A stretch of 43,422 bases of DNA from Pseudaquidulcibacter sp964443435 (GCA_964443435.1 CAYUCW010000013.1:1-43422); one strand, 5' to 3'. Positions 18,332 to 28,000 are shown, counted from the first letter of the stretch. Notes: a model not told the origin generated them from the letters alone. Program-made: numbers and translations.

Positions 18332-19065
18332 ATTGCACCCAATACTTGCTGACCAATTGGTGGCGCTTGATATGTGCTTATCATGCCTCTACCACCATAT
18401 GAAATACGAGCTTCCGCCATTTGTGTATGCTGTACAGTATTGGTGGCATTAATATCTTGAGATCTAACAATGCCTGAAACCAATAATTCGCGCACTTCGT
18501 TGTTAACGCGCACTTCTTGGCGGCCTGCTACAACCATATTTCCGTTTGGAAGAACTTGGGTAACAAGCGCCGCAACAGTAAGCGTGATTTTTTCTTGGCG
18601 GTTTACTTGTCCTGCGCCTGTATAATCCCCAGATGTCGATGTACCAATCATATTTTGGGCATCAAAGCCCGATGGCAAAACTTTTCCCGGAAGATTTTCA
18701 AGGCCAAAGAAATTAGTAACACCCCCCGATTGCGTTCCAGAGCGTTTACGCGTCGATGTATTATTCAATTGTGCTTTATCATCAATAGAGATTTGTACAG
18801 TAAGAATATCGCCAACTCTAGCCGCGCGTTGATCATTAAAGAATTGCTGTGCACCTGCTTGCCAAAGTGAATTAGAAGAAGTTGCGCGACTGGTTTCAGT
18901 TGGCATAGGCATTACAATATTACGTCTTCCAGTAGCCGCCATTTGTGGGTCTTGAATTGGTGTAAGTGCAGGGGGCTTGCCCACTGCTTTGATTTCGTCA
19001 ACCGTAGCGCATGCACCAAGTGAGCTAAGAATAAATAATGAAACTAAAACTTTAGAATTTTTCAT
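18332..19065 (-). CDS. flgH: Flagellar L-ring lipoprotein FlgH (3' end lost in gap)
   Basis: Outer-membrane L-ring subunit. A signal peptide with lipobox LGAC (residues about 16-19) marks it as a lipoprotein. About 244 residues are visible, with the family core (SLWQAGAQQFFNDQRAARVG; DILTVQISIDDKAQLNNTST; EVRELLVSGIVRSQDINATN; ISYGGRGMIST). The last visible residues GQQVLGA are close to the normal family C-terminus, so probably fewer than ten residues are missing. The open frame that continues beyond the gap is the antisense of mnmA and not part of this protein. It follows flgA by 8 bp. Confidence 0.94.
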
Positions 19066-19073
19066 AATGACCT

Positions 19074-19850
19074 CTATCTTGAAGCGCTAAATTGATTGAT
19101 TGCACGTGCCACGCCGTCATTTTCGACGACTGCGTCTATTGTTTTATTGGTTGTGCTATTCACAACTTTTATGGTTTGTCCAACATCGCCATTGCTCATG
19201 GCTTTGCCGCGCATAGTAATTTTTAAGCCGCCAGTTTGGTGAATTATTGTAATTTCTTGACCGCGACGCACCGCAATTTTTGCTTCTAAATCATTTGATT
19301 TAATTGCGGTTTGCGAATTAATATTTTTCTTGGCAATAGAGCCAATAAGAATAGATGCGTCTTCAATAGCTCCAGAACTATCTGCAATATTAGCCCAGCT
19401 TATCATTTGTGAAGTAATAACAGTACCACGTGCAATATCTTGGTTTAAAACCGCAATTTCACGAGAGCCACCATTTACATTAGCTGCTTGTGTATTAGCT
19501 GTTTGGGTTTTGCTTGGCTCAGAAGTAAGCATACGTTTTTCATTCACATTACCCAAAATTACTTGCGGAACTTTTTCAGGGTTTGACCATATAAGTCCAA
19601 AACTCGCCATTCTTGCTTGTAAGGCGCTTGAAGAAAACACAAGTCCATTATTACCTTGCGGTGCATTAGCAATTTTACGGTTTGCAAGACTTCCTGCATT
19701 ATCAAAAATATCACCAATTGTAACCGATGACCCACTTATGCTTGGGTTTGCTTTTAGGCTTAGTTCTGCATTTTGTGCATAAGCATTAAATGCGCCAAAG
19801 CAAAAAGTAGAAATCAAAATGATTTTGGTAATTATGGCCTTAGTTTTCAT
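19074..19850 (-). CDS. flgA: P-ring assembly chaperone FlgA
   Basis: Periplasmic chaperone for P-ring (FlgI) assembly. 258 residues with a signal peptide (KAIITKIILISTFCFGAFNA then YAQ). Low-conservation N-terminal half. The C-terminal SAF/ChapFlgA domain is clear: EIAVLNQDIARGTVITSQMI, KKNINSQTAIKSNDLEAKIA, VRRGQEITIIHQTGGLKITM, GKAMSNGDVGQTIKVVNS. It lies 7 bp after flgG and 8 bp before flgH. The partner flgI is not in this window. Confidence 0.92.
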   Translation of the reverse strand: MKTKAIITKIILISTFCFGAFNAYAQNAELSLKANPSISGSSVTIGDIFDNAGSLANRKIANAPQGNNGLVFSSSALQARMASFGLIWSNPEKVPQVILGNVNEKRMLTSEPSKTQTANTQAANVNGGSREIAVLNQDIARGTVITSQMISWANIADSSGAIEDASILIGSIAKKNINSQTAIKSNDLEAKIAVRRGQEITIIHQTGGLKITMRGKAMSNGDVGQTIKVVNSTTNKTIDAVVENDGVARAINQFSASR

Positions 19851-19857
19851 AATAAAC

Positions 19858-20646
19858 CTATCTCATAACTTGACTAGTTGCTTGCATCATTTCATCAGCG
19901 GCATTTATGACTTTTGAATTCATTTCATAGGCGCGCTGTGCCATAATAAGTGATGAAATTTCCGTAACTGGATTAACATTTGATGCTTCTACATAGTTTT
20001 GGTTTAAACTACCAAAGCCAATACTTGCAGGATTACCAACTGTAGCTGGGCCTGAAGCCGCAGTTTCTTTTAGTAAATTATCACCCAATGCTTCAAGACC
20101 AGCTGGATTTACAAAAGTTGCAAGGGTTAATTGACCCAAATCTTGCGGATCTGTTTGACCAGGAAGAATTGCTTGAACTGTGCCAGAGCTGCTGATGGTG
20201 AAATCAAGCGCATTTTCAGGAACTTGGATTTCAGGCTGCACTACATAACCATCTTCTGTAACAATTTGACCAGTTGGTGAAGCTGAAAAATTGCCTGCTC
20301 TCGTATAGGCGCTTGTTCCATCAGGCATAAGAACTTGGAAATAGCCACGACCATTAATCGCGATATCATATCTATTATCGGTTCGGGTTAAGCTTCCTTG
20401 CTCGGTAATTCTATAAACAGACCCTGTTTTAACGCCATAACCAACTTGCACGCCTGTTGGGTCTATATTCCCTGCGTCAGAAGTGGATGCACCAGGGCGC
20501 GCAAGATTTTGATATATTAAATCCTGAAATTCGGCACGTTGGCGTTTGAAGCCAGTTGTGCTCATGTTGGCGATATTATTGGAAATAACCTCAACATTTA
20601 ATTGTTGGGCCATCATACCTGTTGCTGCTATATTCATTGAACGCAT
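19858..20646 (-). CDS. flgG: Distal rod protein FlgG
   Basis: Distal rod subunit. 262 residues, the usual length. The N-terminus is RSMNIAATGMMAQQLNVEVI then SNNIANMSTTGFKRQRAEFQ, with the FlgG-specific GTVQAILPGQTDPQDLGQLT in the middle. The C-terminus is VNPVTEISSLIMAQRAYEMN then SKVINAADEMMQATSQVMR. An AGGAAA ribosome site precedes the ATG. Second gene of flgF-flgG-flgA-flgH. Confidence 0.97.
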   Translation of the reverse strand: MRSMNIAATGMMAQQLNVEVISNNIANMSTTGFKRQRAEFQDLIYQNLARPGASTSDAGNIDPTGVQVGYGVKTGSVYRITEQGSLTRTDNRYDIAINGRGYFQVLMPDGTSAYTRAGNFSASPTGQIVTEDGYVVQPEIQVPENALDFTISSSGTVQAILPGQTDPQDLGQLTLATFVNPAGLEALGDNLLKETAASGPATVGNPASIGFGSLNQNYVEASNVNPVTEISSLIMAQRAYEMNSKVINAADEMMQATSQVMR

Positions 20647-20662
20647 GATTTGTTTCCTATAA

Positions 20663-21403
20663 TTAAGCTTGTACGCGCGCTAAACGCTCGATTGCTCTAG
20701 ATCTTAAGTCTTCTGTTTGTTTTTGTAGTCTTGCGGCGGATTCAAAAGCCCGTGAAATTTCCATAATCTCGGTTAATTGTCTAACAGGGACTACGTTTGA
20801 ACCTTCGACCATACCTTGCACAAGCTCAAAGCTTTCAGCAGGGATTGGATTTACGCCTTGTGGCGCTTCATAAAGATTATCACCTGTCTTTTTCAAAGCG
20901 CCAGGGCGTTCAAAATTCACTATACCAATAGTGGCAATCACTGGGCCATTTTGTTTAATCGAGCCGTCTTTGGCAATTATGATTTGCCCATCTCTTGGAT
21001 CAATATTAATTTCCGCACCATTATTATCAAGCACAGCAGAGCCATTATGATTTATAAGGCGACCATTGGGGTCTAGTGTAAATCTTCCATCTCTTGAATA
21101 AGTAGGGCCATTTCTACCTTGAACGGTAAAAAATCCATCGCCAGTAAGCGCAACATCAAGTGGATTATCAGTTCTTTGTAATGCGCCCGCGCGGAAATCG
21201 CGCGAAATTGTGTAATCTCTTACGAAATCTACAGTAGTTGGGCGTTCGATTATTGAAGCAGGCTTTTTTTCAAAAGGCTGAAATAAAACTGATTCAGCTT
21301 TATAGCCAATTGTAGATATATTCGCCATATTATTTGCCGCAACTTCCATTTTACGCATAAGCGCATTTTGGGCTGACAAACTAATTAATATACTATTATC
21401 CAT
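20663..21403 (-). CDS. flgF: Proximal rod protein FlgF
   Basis: Rod subunit paralogous to FlgG. 246 residues from ATG 21403 (MDNSILISLSAQNALMRKME). This start is preferred over the ATG at 21430 because a GGTGA site lies just upstream and the predicted sigma-54 start (about 21436) leaves a 33-base leader. N-terminal VAANNMANISTIGYKAESVL; C-terminal SNVVPVRQLTEIMEISRAFE then SAARLQKQTEDLRSRAIERL. First gene of its operon. Confidence 0.95.
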   Translation of the reverse strand: MDNSILISLSAQNALMRKMEVAANNMANISTIGYKAESVLFQPFEKKPASIIERPTTVDFVRDYTISRDFRAGALQRTDNPLDVALTGDGFFTVQGRNGPTYSRDGRFTLDPNGRLINHNGSAVLDNNGAEINIDPRDGQIIIAKDGSIKQNGPVIATIGIVNFERPGALKKTGDNLYEAPQGVNPIPAESFELVQGMVEGSNVVPVRQLTEIMEISRAFESAARLQKQTEDLRSRAIERLARVQA

Positions 21404-21446
21404 TTTTTCACCATTCTTGGCGTTAAACATTCTGTTGCTTTAATCC

Positions 21447-21462
21447 TGCAAAAATGATGCCA
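21447..21462 (-). promoter_or_regulatory. Sigma-54 promoter of flgF-flgG-flgA-flgH
   Basis: Minus strand TGGCATCATTTTTGCA: GG-N10-GC with TGGCA and TTGCA cores both intact. The predicted start near 21436 lies 33 bases before the chosen flgF ATG. An ftr-like palindrome 110-135 bp upstream could bind FlbD. Confidence 0.78.
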
Positions 21463-21496
21463 AGTGAAATTCCTTTAAAATCAAAGGAATAGATGG

Positions 21497-21511
21497 TTAA
21501 TATTAACTTAA
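21497..21511. promoter_or_regulatory. CtrA box between flgF and fliL
   Basis: TTAA-TATTAAC-TTAA on the plus strand. On the minus strand it reads TTAA-GTTAATA-TTAACC, so the full TTAA-N7-TTAAC consensus is met in that orientation and the half-site spacing is met in both. It lies about 135 bp upstream of fliL and 50-65 bp upstream of the flgF sigma-54 start. Caulobacter fliLM is a direct CtrA target. Confidence 0.65.
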
Positions 21512-21562
21512 TGGCAATAAATGCCGTGTAAATACTGTAATTGGAGCAATTATTAATGAAAT

Positions 21563-21581
21563 ATCGGCAATTTTTGCCGAT
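21563..21581. promoter_or_regulatory. Palindrome resembling an FlbD (ftr) binding site
   Basis: Perfect 8-base inverted repeat ATCGGCAA-TTT-TTGCCGAT. The CGGCAA core resembles the Caulobacter ftr element bound by FlbD. It is about 130 bp upstream of the flgF sigma-54 start, a normal enhancer distance, and 65 bp before fliL, where FlbD could also repress. A short T-rich stretch follows, so a weak terminator is an alternative, but no gene ends here. Confidence 0.5.
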
Positions 21582-21645
21582 TTAATAATTTTTCGTTAAC
21601 GACCTGACTGTAAATTTTAAATTAAGAATCAGTTTTGAGGCTAAA

Positions 21646-22434
21646 ATGGCAGATAAAAAAGAAGCAGAACCAACAGAAGGCGCAGAAGGCGCTGAAGGTA
21701 AACCAGCAAAAAAGAAATTAGCAGGTAAAACGCTAATATTATTTATTGTATTGCCCGCAATTTTGCTTTTAGGCGGTGGTGGTGCTGCGGCCTATTTCTT
21801 GATCTTTGCAAAAAAACCTGCGGCCGAAGATTGCGCTCCAAAAGATGCAAAAGGTCATGCGGCAAAAGATGAACATGGCGAAGCACCTGCCGCTGATGCA
21901 CATGGTGAAGCGACTGCTGCTGATGCACATGGTGAGGCTGCAGCTGATGAGCATGGCAAAGAAGCCAAAAAAGATGCGCATGGTAAGGATGTGAAATGTC
22001 CTGAGGCGAAAGATGAGAAAAAAGACGCTCACGGCAAAAAAGAAGAGAAAAAAGGCGGTCATGGCGGTGGTCATGGCGGCGGCGGTGAAGCTAAAGAAGG
22101 CGATATTAAAACTTCAACTGGTCCAAATGGCGAAGAGTTTTTAACTTTACCTGATATTTTGGTGAATATTACAACGGCTGACCAAAAGACTGTTTACCTG
22201 AAACTACGCCTTACTTTACAAGTGAAAGATGCCGAAATAGCAGAAGCAATAAAACCTGCATTGCCGCGTATAAAAGACCAATATACTGGCTTCTTAAGAG
22301 AGCTTAGGGTTGAAGATATTACCGGCAGCGCGGGCTATTCAAGGCTGCAACTTGAACTATTGAAGCGCGTAAATCTTGCGGTTGCGCCTGCACAAATCGA
22401 TGCGGTTTTAATCGAAGAAATGTTGGTGCAATAA
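21646..22434 (+). CDS. fliL: Flagellar basal body-associated protein FliL with His-rich linker
   Basis: Inner-membrane protein around the stator that supports motor torque. 262 residues, far longer than the usual 150-200. Cytoplasmic N-tail rich in Glu/Lys; one membrane helix (about 29-54). An unusual periplasmic linker (about 60-150) carries nine His, repeated ADAHGEA units, a GGHGGGHGGGG stretch and two Cys (63, 118). The FliL domain proper starts near residue 155 (FLTLPDILVNITTADQKTVY, LKLRLTLQVKD). The C-terminus is RVNLAVAPAQIDAVLIEEML. The stop overlaps the fliM ATG by one base (TAATG). Preceded by a GAGG ribosome site. Confidence 0.93.
   Translation: MADKKEAEPTEGAEGAEGKPAKKKLAGKTLILFIVLPAILLLGGGGAAAYFLIFAKKPAAEDCAPKDAKGHAAKDEHGEAPAADAHGEATAADAHGEAAADEHGKEAKKDAHGKDVKCPEAKDEKKDAHGKKEEKKGGHGGGHGGGGEAKEGDIKTSTGPNGEEFLTLPDILVNITTADQKTVYLKLRLTLQVKDAEIAEAIKPALPRIKDQYTGFLRELRVEDITGSAGYSRLQLELLKRVNLAVAPAQIDAVLIEEMLVQ
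21892..21966 (+). repeat. In-frame tandem repeats coding ADAHGEA in fliL
   Basis: Three related copies of GCTGATGCACATGG-type sequence begin at 21892, 21919 and 21943 (periods 27 and 24 bp). The first two are near identical; the third has drifted (GATGAGCATGGC). They encode the His/Asp/Glu-rich periplasmic linker of FliL. In-frame period changes suggest slippage expansion. Confidence 0.75.
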
Positions 22435-23558
22435 TGGACGAACAAGATGATATGGCTGCGGCCTGGGAAGCTGAAATGGCTGCCGCTGAAACTGGCAGCG
22501 ATGATGCATTCGCCGCCGAATGGGAAGCTATGGTTGGCGGCGAAACAGGTCGCACTATTTCAACCGCATCTGTCGGTATTGAGCGCGTATTAAACCAAGA
22601 TGAAATCGATAGCCTCTTAGGTTTTGATCTTGGTGATGATGAAGGTAGTGGCAATAATGGTATTCAGGGCATTGTTAATTCGGCCCTTGTATCATATGAG
22701 CGCCTTCCAATGCTCGAGATTGTGTTTGACCGTCTTGTGCGTTTGATGACAACTTCTTTGCGTAATTTTACTTCTGATAACGTTGAGGTTTCTTTAGATC
22801 ATATTTCTTCAATCAGATTTGGTGATTATTTAAACTCTATACCGCTTCCTGCTATTCTTGCGGTTTTTCGTGCCAAAGAGCTTGATAATTATGGTTTAAT
22901 GACCGTTGATTCAAATCTTATTTATTCTATCGTGGATGTTCTTTTGGGTGGTCGACGCGGTACCACTGCGATGCGTATTGAAGGTCGTCCTTATACAACT
23001 ATCGAGCGTATGCTTGTAACCAAAATGATAGATGTGATTTTGGAAGATATGCACCAAGCATTCTCGCCTATCCGTTCGGTTGATTTCTCACTAGATAGAA
23101 TTGAAACTAATCCAAGATTTGCGGCAATTGCAAGACCTGCAAACGCCGCAATTATGATTAAAATGCGCATTGATATGGAAGATAGAGGCGGCAGAGTTGA
23201 ATTACTTCTTCCTTATGCAACCCTAGAGCCAATTCGTAATATGCTTATTCAGCAATTCATGGGTGAAAAATTCGGCCGCGATAATATTTGGGAGGGTCAC
23301 CTTGCCAATGAATTATGGTCAACTCAGATGGAAGTAGAGGCGGTTCTTGATGAATTGCCACTGCCACTTGGAAGAATGCTTAATTTACAGGTCGGTGAAA
23401 CTATTTTCCTTAATCAAACCCAAGATGGCCCACTTGAATTAAGATGTGGCGAAATAAAACTTACTCATGGAAGAATGGGGCGCGTTGGGAATTCAATTGC
23501 GCTTAGAGTAGATCACTCAATTCCTAAATCATCAAAATCGGAGATTTTTAAACAATGA
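22434..23558 (+). CDS. fliM: Flagellar motor switch protein FliM
   Basis: C-ring protein that receives the chemotaxis signal and contacts FliG and FliN. 374 residues. The first 50 residues are an acidic extension with two copies of an AAxWEAxM motif (Trp11 and Trp30). It is followed by the CheY-P binding motif NQDEIDSLLGFD (about 54-65), the middle CheC-like domain (GIVNSALVSYERLPMLEIVF; FRAKELDNYGLMTVDSNLIY), and the C-terminal SpoA domain (EAVLDELPLPLGRMLNLQVG). The start overlaps the fliL stop by one base; the stop overlaps the next ATG by four bases (ATGA). Confidence 0.95.
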   Translation: MDEQDDMAAAWEAEMAAAETGSDDAFAAEWEAMVGGETGRTISTASVGIERVLNQDEIDSLLGFDLGDDEGSGNNGIQGIVNSALVSYERLPMLEIVFDRLVRLMTTSLRNFTSDNVEVSLDHISSIRFGDYLNSIPLPAILAVFRAKELDNYGLMTVDSNLIYSIVDVLLGGRRGTTAMRIEGRPYTTIERMLVTKMIDVILEDMHQAFSPIRSVDFSLDRIETNPRFAAIARPANAAIMIKMRIDMEDRGGRVELLLPYATLEPIRNMLIQQFMGEKFGRDNIWEGHLANELWSTQMEVEAVLDELPLPLGRMLNLQVGETIFLNQTQDGPLELRCGEIKLTHGRMGRVGNSIALRVDHSIPKSSKSEIFKQ

Positions 23559-24061
23559 TGGAACAAATTTCTGCACTTATGCTGCCGGCTAGTCAAATTT
23601 TGCTTACGCTTTGTTTGTTCTGGGTCGCCGTTTTATTCTTAAAGCTTGATAAAAAGCTTAATGATATGAAAAAGGGAACTGATGGTATTAAAGATACAAT
23701 CATAGAGCTTAATCAAACAATTGCGACCGCACAAAACGCTATTAATAATTTAAAACTTAGCACTAAATCCGCGCAAGCTGAGATTGATGAAAAGCTTGAA
23801 GATGCAAAATTTATTGCTGAAAAACTTGCTTTTTTGGCAAGTGCCGCAAAAGCAATTCAAAATGCACCACCACCAGTGCAAGCATCTCCGCAGGCTTCAT
23901 ATTCTGACCCAATATTTGATGAGCCATTTGCAAAAAATACTTATGCAGAAGAAGAATATTTTGAGCCAGCACCAAAATATGCGCGCCGAAGACAAGAAGA
24001 TTTTGAAAAAGAAGCTTCTTTAGATTTCAAAGGCCGCGATTTATGGGGTGCATTACGATAG
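23555..24061 (+). CDS. DUF6468 membrane protein of the flagellar locus
   Basis: 168 residues. One N-terminal membrane helix (about 10-28, SQILLTLCLFWVAVLFLKL), then a long predicted coiled coil (about 30-105, repeated polar/hydrophobic spacing, KLNDMKKGTDGIKDTIIELN), then a Pro/Ala/acidic tail ending in DLWGALR. This architecture and place after fliM match the DUF6468 family of Rhodospirillales-type genomes. A relation to the Caulobacter flagellar-positioning protein PflI (also a bitopic protein with a proline-rich segment) is possible but not shown. Overlaps fliM by 4 bp, so it is translationally coupled. Confidence 0.75.
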   Translation: MMEQISALMLPASQILLTLCLFWVAVLFLKLDKKLNDMKKGTDGIKDTIIELNQTIATAQNAINNLKLSTKSAQAEIDEKLEDAKFIAEKLAFLASAAKAIQNAPPPVQASPQASYSDPIFDEPFAKNTYAEEEYFEPAPKYARRRQEDFEKEASLDFKGRDLWGALR

Positions 24062-24124
24062 GCGTTTACTTATTGTTTGCCATTTAGCTTTATAATTAAG
24101 CTATTAAAAATGGTGCAGAATTTT

Positions 24125-24166
24125 ATGAGTAAATACAATATGTTAATGAGGGGGCTTGGGTTATGA
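24125..24166 (+). CDS. Possible 13-residue upstream ORF coupled to motE
   Basis: ATG at 24125 opens a frame MSKYNMLMRGLGL whose TGA (24164-24166) overlaps the motE ATG in an ATGA arrangement. It spans the strong GAGGGGG ribosome site of motE. No clear ribosome site of its own. It may be chance, or a leader peptide that couples translation. Confidence 0.2.
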   Translation: MSKYNMLMRGLGL

Positions 24167-25017
24167 GTTTTAAGCTTAGACCGTTAACAGCGATGGCATT
24201 TGTCTTATCTGCACTAGGAGTGGTTCAGATTGGGCAAATTGCACTAAAATCTACAGCCGCTTTTGCAGAAAATTCAAGCGAAAATACGGTTACTGAACCT
24301 GATAGTGAAAATAAATCTAAAGAAGAAACTGCGCCAATTTCTGCTGGCGCTGCACCTACCTGCTTACCAGTGGATTTAGCAAAAGAAGCGGGAATAAGTG
24401 CTGCTGAATTTAGACTATTGCAAAGTTTGCAAGATAGAAGACAGGCCCTAGATACAAGAGAGCGCGATATAATCACGCGCGAAGGTATTATTAAAACTGC
24501 TGATGATATTGTAAGAGCGCGGATTTCAACTCTACAAACTGTAGAAGCAAATTTACAAAAACTATTAGGTCAAGTTGATGAAGCCGAAGCTGCAAGACTT
24601 GCGGGTTTAGTTAAAGTTTATGAAAAAATGAAACCTAATGCTGCGGCAGTGGTTATGGAAGGCCTAAGTGATGAGGTCTTAATAGCTATTGCAAGCAAAA
24701 TGAAAGATCAATCTTTATCTTTGATACTGGCAAAAATGAATCCAGTTAGAGCTAGGCAAATTACTTCTTTACTTGCTCAAATTGATGAAAAGCAAATTGC
24801 AAATGCGACTAATCCGCCTGCGCAAGCTGCGGCGCCACCTGCTGCTGCACCTAAGCAAAATGCAGAACCAAATGCCGCACCAAAAACTAAACAGGCCAAT
24901 GCTGAGCCTAAAAATCCAAGTGCGCCAACAGCTGCAAATCCGACTGCTGCAAGTCCTAATAATCCGCAAGCACAACTTCCTGCTGATCCTGCTGCACCAA
25001 AAGCAAAAGCTAAATAG
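24163..25017 (+). CDS. motE: MotE-like periplasmic motility protein
   Basis: Homolog of MotE, described in Sinorhizobium as a periplasmic chaperone for the motility protein MotC. 284 residues. Signal peptide or anchor (about 1-35, ending AAFAE). A helical region follows (RRQALDTRERDIITREGIIK). Then the MgtE_N/FliG-like domain (about 150-210: AARLAGLVKVYEKMKPNAAA, VVMEGLSDEVLIAIASKMKD). The Pro/Ala/Asn/Lys-rich tail (215-284) is low complexity. Strong ribosome site GAGGGGG. Eight bases separate it from the next gene, suggesting one message with the large TPR protein. Confidence 0.8.
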   Translation: MSFKLRPLTAMAFVLSALGVVQIGQIALKSTAAFAENSSENTVTEPDSENKSKEETAPISAGAAPTCLPVDLAKEAGISAAEFRLLQSLQDRRQALDTRERDIITREGIIKTADDIVRARISTLQTVEANLQKLLGQVDEAEAARLAGLVKVYEKMKPNAAAVVMEGLSDEVLIAIASKMKDQSLSLILAKMNPVRARQITSLLAQIDEKQIANATNPPAQAAAPPAAAPKQNAEPNAAPKTKQANAEPKNPSAPTAANPTAASPNNPQAQLPADPAAPKAKAK

Positions 25018-25025
25018 AGGCCGTT

Positions 25026-28000
25026 TTGAAATTTAAAAAAGCAATTTGTTACGCTCTAAGTATTTCGATGCTGATAAACCCTGTTTATGCGCAAAATACC
25101 GCTGCGCCTGCAACTACTGCTGCGAGTGCAAACATCAGGTTTACAGCCAAAGAAACTGATTCATATGCAAGGCTTTTATTAAATTGGTCAGGGGCAAATT
25201 CAAGTGAAACCCGTGCAGTAATAAATGGCCCGCTTTTAATCATAAGTTCGTCAAAACCTATGACTGGCAATCCGTCGGTTTTAAAAGATCAGGCACCAAG
25301 CTTTATTGCGGCCGTTGCCCTAAGTGCCGATAAAAAGACAATTCGTATTGCCCTCACTAAAAACGTAAGAATTGTAAGATCAAAAGACGGCGCAACCGAA
25401 GCGATTGATTTGGTAATGGATGGGGCAGGGGATCCACCACCTTATTCAAAATCGGCTGATGCTACGGCTGCGGCGCCAAAAGTCGTTGAAAATAAGGCCG
25501 TTGATACTACAACAATGCCTCTTGTTAATCGCCCTGCGCCAATTGGCGCACCACGTGTTAATCTTACCGCGACCGAAAATAAAGGTTTTACACGCCTTAC
25601 TTTATCTGCTCAAAATTTGCCTAAGCATTCATTTTCTCGCAAGGGCGATAGAATGGCTTTAACTTTACCTGGGCTTCATGCACTTGATATTGCAAGTGTA
25701 AGAACTAACCTTCCAGCAAAAGTAAAAGGTTTAGTGCGCTTTAATAATATGTCGCATACATCTTTAGTTTTTGATGTCACCCCTGGTGCAGTTGTAAGGG
25801 ATAGACGCGAAGGTGAATTGATTAATATTGATATTTTTCCAGCTGGAACTGATTTAAATCCTAAAGCGGAAAAAGAAGCCGAAAAGCAAGACAATAATAA
25901 AAAGCCAGACACAAAGGCTAAAGCAGATGAAACAAAAACTGCTGAAGTCGCACATTCTAAAGAGCCTTCAGATGGTAAGCCTAGTGGTGATACTCATGAA
26001 TCTACGAATAAAGAAAAATCTTCTGAAATTGGTTTAACTATTGCAAAGCCAGAATTTACAGATCCTGCACCATCTGGAACGGTTGAAGTAAAAATCAAAG
26101 AAGTAAAGCCTGAATTAGTTTTAGATTTTGGTTTTGAAGCTAATGCGCCGGCGGCAATTTTTAGACGCGGTGGCAATATTTTTATTCTGTTTGCAACAAA
26201 TGCGAATTTTAACGTTAATAATCTTAAACCAACCCCTATGGCAACTGGATTTAAGCCAGTTAAAGGTGATAATGTTTCAGGTATTAAAATAAGTGCACCC
26301 GATAGTACAATTGCTGTACCTATGTCGCTTGGACAGCATTGGTATATTACTTTATCAAATACAAAAACACCAAATTCAAGACTAATAACTTTAATTAGCG
26401 AACGTGCCGCTGATGATTCAAATCGTATTAAGGCAAATGTGCCCGATGCAATAACCAAAGGTTCATTTATTGATGAAGATGTTGGTGATAAATTGCTGGT
26501 TGGTATGGCGCTTGGGCCACCATCTGGATTACATGCTCAGCGTTCATTTCTAGAAGCAATGATGCCGCAAACATGGCATGGTCTTGCAGTAGTGCCACGT
26601 ACTGATGACCTTGAAATCAGAGAAGCAATTGATGGTTTTGTTGTAGTGCGTCCAAATGGTCTTGAGCTTTCAACCGGTGAATTTGCACCTGCACCAACTG
26701 GTTTTGTTGCGCAATCCCCAGGATTTGTTAATTTTAAAGATTGGAAGCTTGGGCCCGCAGCAGATTTCGTTAGAAATCTTGATAAATTAAAACGCGAAGC
26801 TTCAAAAGAATTCAATGACCCTTCAAAAGGTATAAATTCACAGCTTAATTTGGCGAGATTTTACTTAGCTTGGGAAATGGCGCCAGAGGCTTTAGGCCAA
26901 GTCAAAAATATCAAGACTACTAATCCCTCGGCTATGCGTGACCCAGAGGTTTTAGCGATTCAAGGTATTGCACAAACCATGATGAATAGAGGCCGCGAAG
27001 CCTTAGAAACTTTATCATCACTAGAGATCGAGCAAGATCCGGCTTCACAATTATGGGCGGCGGTTGCGGCATTGGCTGCGGGCGATCCTGCTGAAGCAAG
27101 AAAAAGATTTGAGCGTGGTCAATCTGCATTAACTGGCTTTACGACGGAGCAACAAGCGAAGTTTCTTATTACCGAAGCAACTGCGGCTATACAGCTTGGT
27201 GATTATCCAGCTGCTGCCAGTCTTGCATCAAGGGCACAAAATTTAGCGACCGAGAAACTTACAAAAGAATTAGCAGAATTAACAAAAGCAATAGGGCAAG
27301 GGCATAGCCATCAATATGTCGATGCCTTTAAAGCTTTGGATACTTTAGAGCAATCTAAATTTAAAGAAATTGCGGCACGCGCGACTTATAATAAAGCCAT
27401 GCTTAAGGTTTTACAAAATCCCAGCCAGATTGCCGATGCAGTTAGAGCGCTTGATGGATTACGTTATTCTTGGCGTGGAGATGATTTGGAATTAGATATT
27501 CTTAGAAACCTTGGCGAATTATATATAAAAGCAGGTGATATAAGATCTGGTCTTTCTACACTTGCCGATGCTTCAACTTTAAGGCCAGAACTTCCAGCGG
27601 CGCGTGCACTTCGGACTGTATTAGTTAATGAATTTAGACATCTTTTCCTTGAAGGTGGTGCCGATGGTATGGATCCAATTCAAGCTTTGGCTCTATTCTA
27701 TGATTTTAGAAATCTAACACCTGTTGGGCCTGAGGGCGATCAAATGGCACGCGGTCTTGCCGATAGATTGGTAGCGCTTGATTTATTGCCGCAAGCAACA
27801 GAATTATTAAAGCATCAGGTTGATAATCGCCTTGAAGGGTTTGCAAAATCACAAGTTGCAACTGATTTGGCGGCAATTTATCTTTTGGATACTAAGCCAG
27901 AAGAAGCAATAAAAACCTTATGGGCTTCAAGGCTTTCACAATTACCGCCTGCTTTGAATAATGAAAGAAAACTTATTGAAGCCATTTCAATGACTAATCT

